Of a stretch of DNA of 23,497 nucleotides, positions 22,404-23,497 are shown piece by piece; position 1 is the stretch's first letter, and each line of letters begins with the position of its first letter. A program made the position numbers and the translations under genes. The stretch comes from CBDUXP01 sp965371225 [NCBI: uncultured bacterium] (GTDB taxonomy: Bacteria > Abyssobacteria > SURF-5 > CBDUXP01): the NCBI GenBank assembly GCA_965371225.1, contig CBDUXP010000059.1, forward strand, positions 1-23,497. The letters are read 5' to 3'. Under the pieces are notes generated by a model, which saw nothing but the letters and a program-made list of their open reading frames with translations, ran no database searches and was not told the origin of the DNA.

Positions 22404-23497
22404 ATGGACGGTACGCTGGTCTGCCCCCAGTGCAGCCAGGAGAATCCCGAGGTGGCGCGGTTCTGTTTCGCGTGCGGCCACGCGTTCAGTCCGGCCTGTC
22501 CGGCCTGCCGCACGGAACTCCCCCCGCAGGCCGCCTTCTGCTTCGCGTGCGGACACAAGCTGGACGCCGCCCCGCCCGCGACGGCCACCGCAGCGCCTTC
22601 CCCTGTGGCTTCCGCGGCCCCGGCATCGACGCCGCCGACACCGGCCATGCCGGCGAGCTTCGCAGGGGGCCGGTATCAGGTGCAGCGCTTTCTGGGCGAG
22701 GGGGCGCGCAAGCGGGTGTACTTGGCGCAGGACACGCGGTTGGCGCGCGATGTCGCCCTGGCGGTGATCAAGACCGGGGGGTTCGACGACGCGGCGCGGC
22801 AGCGGGTCCAGCGCGAGGCGCAAGCCATGGGCCGCCTGGGGGACCACCCGCACATCGTCACCGTGCACGACATCGGCGAGGACGGGGACCAGCTCTACAT
22901 CGTCAGCGAGTACATGGCCGGCGGCGACCTGGCCGGCTCGCTCGCGGACGCGGCGGACGGGCGGCTGTCTATAGAGGATGCGCTCCGCATCGGCGGGCAG
23001 GTGTGCGGCGCGCTGGAACACGCGCACGACCGGGACATCATCCACCGCGACCTGAAGCCCGGGAACGTCTGGCTCTCTTCCACCCACCAGGCCCTCCTCG
23101 GCGACTTCGGCTTGGCCGTCGATCTGGAGCGGTCGCGCATCACGCAGGAAGGGGTCATGCTCGGCACGGTGGCGTACATGCCGCCGGAGCAGGCGCTGGG
23201 CCGGCCGGCGGACGCGCGCAGCGACCTGTACGCGCTGGGCGCCATGCTCTACGAGATGGTCACGGGCCGCACCCCGTTCCAGGGCGACGACGCGGTCTCC
23301 ATCATTACGCAGCACATCAACACGCCCCCGGTCCATCCGTCCTGGCACAACAGCCAGGTCCCCCAGTCCCTCGACGCGCTCATCATGCAACTCTTGGCGA
23401 AAGCCCCGGACGACCGGCCAGCGAGCGCGGCGGATGTGGGCACGCGCCTGCAACAGATCGCCGCGGAGTCGGGCGAGACGGCGCTGTCCGTGTCCAT
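22404..23497 (+). CDS. Hanks-type Ser/Thr protein kinase with N-terminal double zinc ribbon (3' end cut)
   Basis: The first 364 residues are visible and the frame runs off the right edge. Cys7/10/21/24 and Cys32/35/46/49 form two zinc ribbons. An Ala/Pro linker (about 55-85) leads to the kinase domain: Gly loop GEGARKRVY (98-106), Lys123, HRDLKPGN with catalytic Asp216, DFG with Asp234, and PPE in place of APE. All catalytic residues are present, so it should be active. There is no membrane helix in the visible part. Kinases with this GEGxxKRVYLAxDTRL pattern often continue into an AAA/NB-ARC-like ATPase and TPR region, so a large cytoplasmic signalling protein is likely, but that part is outside the window. 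Its target is unknown. Confidence 0.9.
   Translation, partial: MDGTLVCPQCSQENPEVARFCFACGHAFSPACPACRTELPPQAAFCFACGHKLDAAPPATATAAPSPVASAAPASTPPTPAMPASFAGGRYQVQRFLGEGARKRVYLAQDTRLARDVALAVIKTGGFDDAARQRVQREAQAMGRLGDHPHIVTVHDIGEDGDQLYIVSEYMAGGDLAGSLADAADGRLSIEDALRIGGQVCGALEHAHDRDIIHRDLKPGNVWLSSTHQALLGDFGLAVDLERSRITQEGVMLGTVAYMPPEQALGRPADARSDLYALGAMLYEMVTGRTPFQGDDAVSIITQHINTPPVHPSWHNSQVPQSLDALIMQLLAKAPDDRPASAADVGTRLQQIAAESGETALSVS

Noticed and set aside
21865-22767. 300-codon plus-strand open frame crossing the intergenic region
   Set aside because: It starts antisense to the BamE-like gene, runs through the remnant and ends inside the kinase in the wrong frame. Only the stretch covering 22206-22302 has meaning, as a decayed duplicate.
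22377-23453. 358-codon minus-strand open frame
   Set aside because: It is antisense to the Ser/Thr kinase, which has a full set of catalytic motifs in the plus frame.

Overview
The window is GC-rich bacterial DNA (about two thirds G+C by eye), densely coded on both strands. Outer-membrane-style lipoproteins and a surface-polysaccharide gene set point to a diderm. Nothing seen fixes the phylum; high-GC environmental lineages (Myxococcota-, Rokubacteria- or Tectomicrobia-like) would fit, but this is a guess. No rRNA, tRNA, CRISPR array, integrase or transposase was recognised.

Layout. Positions 1-117, minus strand: a TPP riboswitch with a good sigma70-type promoter, controlling a thiamin gene beyond the left edge. 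176-4437, plus: two tandem SGNH-hydrolase-like membrane-anchored proteins and an AsnB-type amidotransferase. 4454-8392, minus: a secreted YD-repeat-like protein, a HAD phosphatase-like protein and a GT39/ArnT-like membrane glycosyltransferase. 8500-9423, plus: a sulfotransferase. 9446-18957, minus: a compact nine-gene block (intergenic gaps of 1 to 31 nt), in transcription order YfhO-like membrane glycosyltransferase, WbqC-like protein, methyltransferase, NeuD-like hexapeptide acyltransferase, GH43-like beta-propeller, PhyH dioxygenase, GtrB/ArnC-like polyprenyl-phosphate glycosyltransferase, a second methyltransferase, and a WecE-type sugar aminotransferase. 19100-20244, plus: an alpha/alpha-toroid protein overlapping a 58-residue ORF by ATGA. 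20353-22016, minus: three small lipoproteins, two of them paralogous. 22404 to the right edge, plus: a Hanks-type Ser/Thr kinase with an N-terminal double zinc ribbon, cut by the window end.

How it may work together. Most of the window looks like a surface-glycan locus. The nine-gene block has the parts to make a 4-amino-4,6-dideoxy sugar (WecE), acylate and methylate it (NeuD-like, two methyltransferases, perhaps PhyH and WbqC), load it on undecaprenyl phosphate (GtrB-like) and transfer it at the outer membrane face (YfhO-like). The GtrB/YfhO pairing matches the three-component glycosylation logic known from Bacillus CsbB-YfhO and Listeria; no GtrA/GtcA-type flippase is visible. AsnB, sulfotransferase, SGNH proteins and the GT39 protein fit further amidation, sulfation, acylation and glycosylation.

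The most unusual structure is around the lipoprotein genes. They lie between direct repeats: the 3' ends of the toroid gene and its small partner on the left, and on the right (22206-22302) a degenerate copy of the same two 3' ends joined by an exact 200-bp deletion at a shared 10-bp word. The last lipoprotein lacks a usual start codon in frame with its signal peptide. Two unrelated operons also share a TATACT box exactly 7 nt before their ATG, suggesting leaderless mRNAs.
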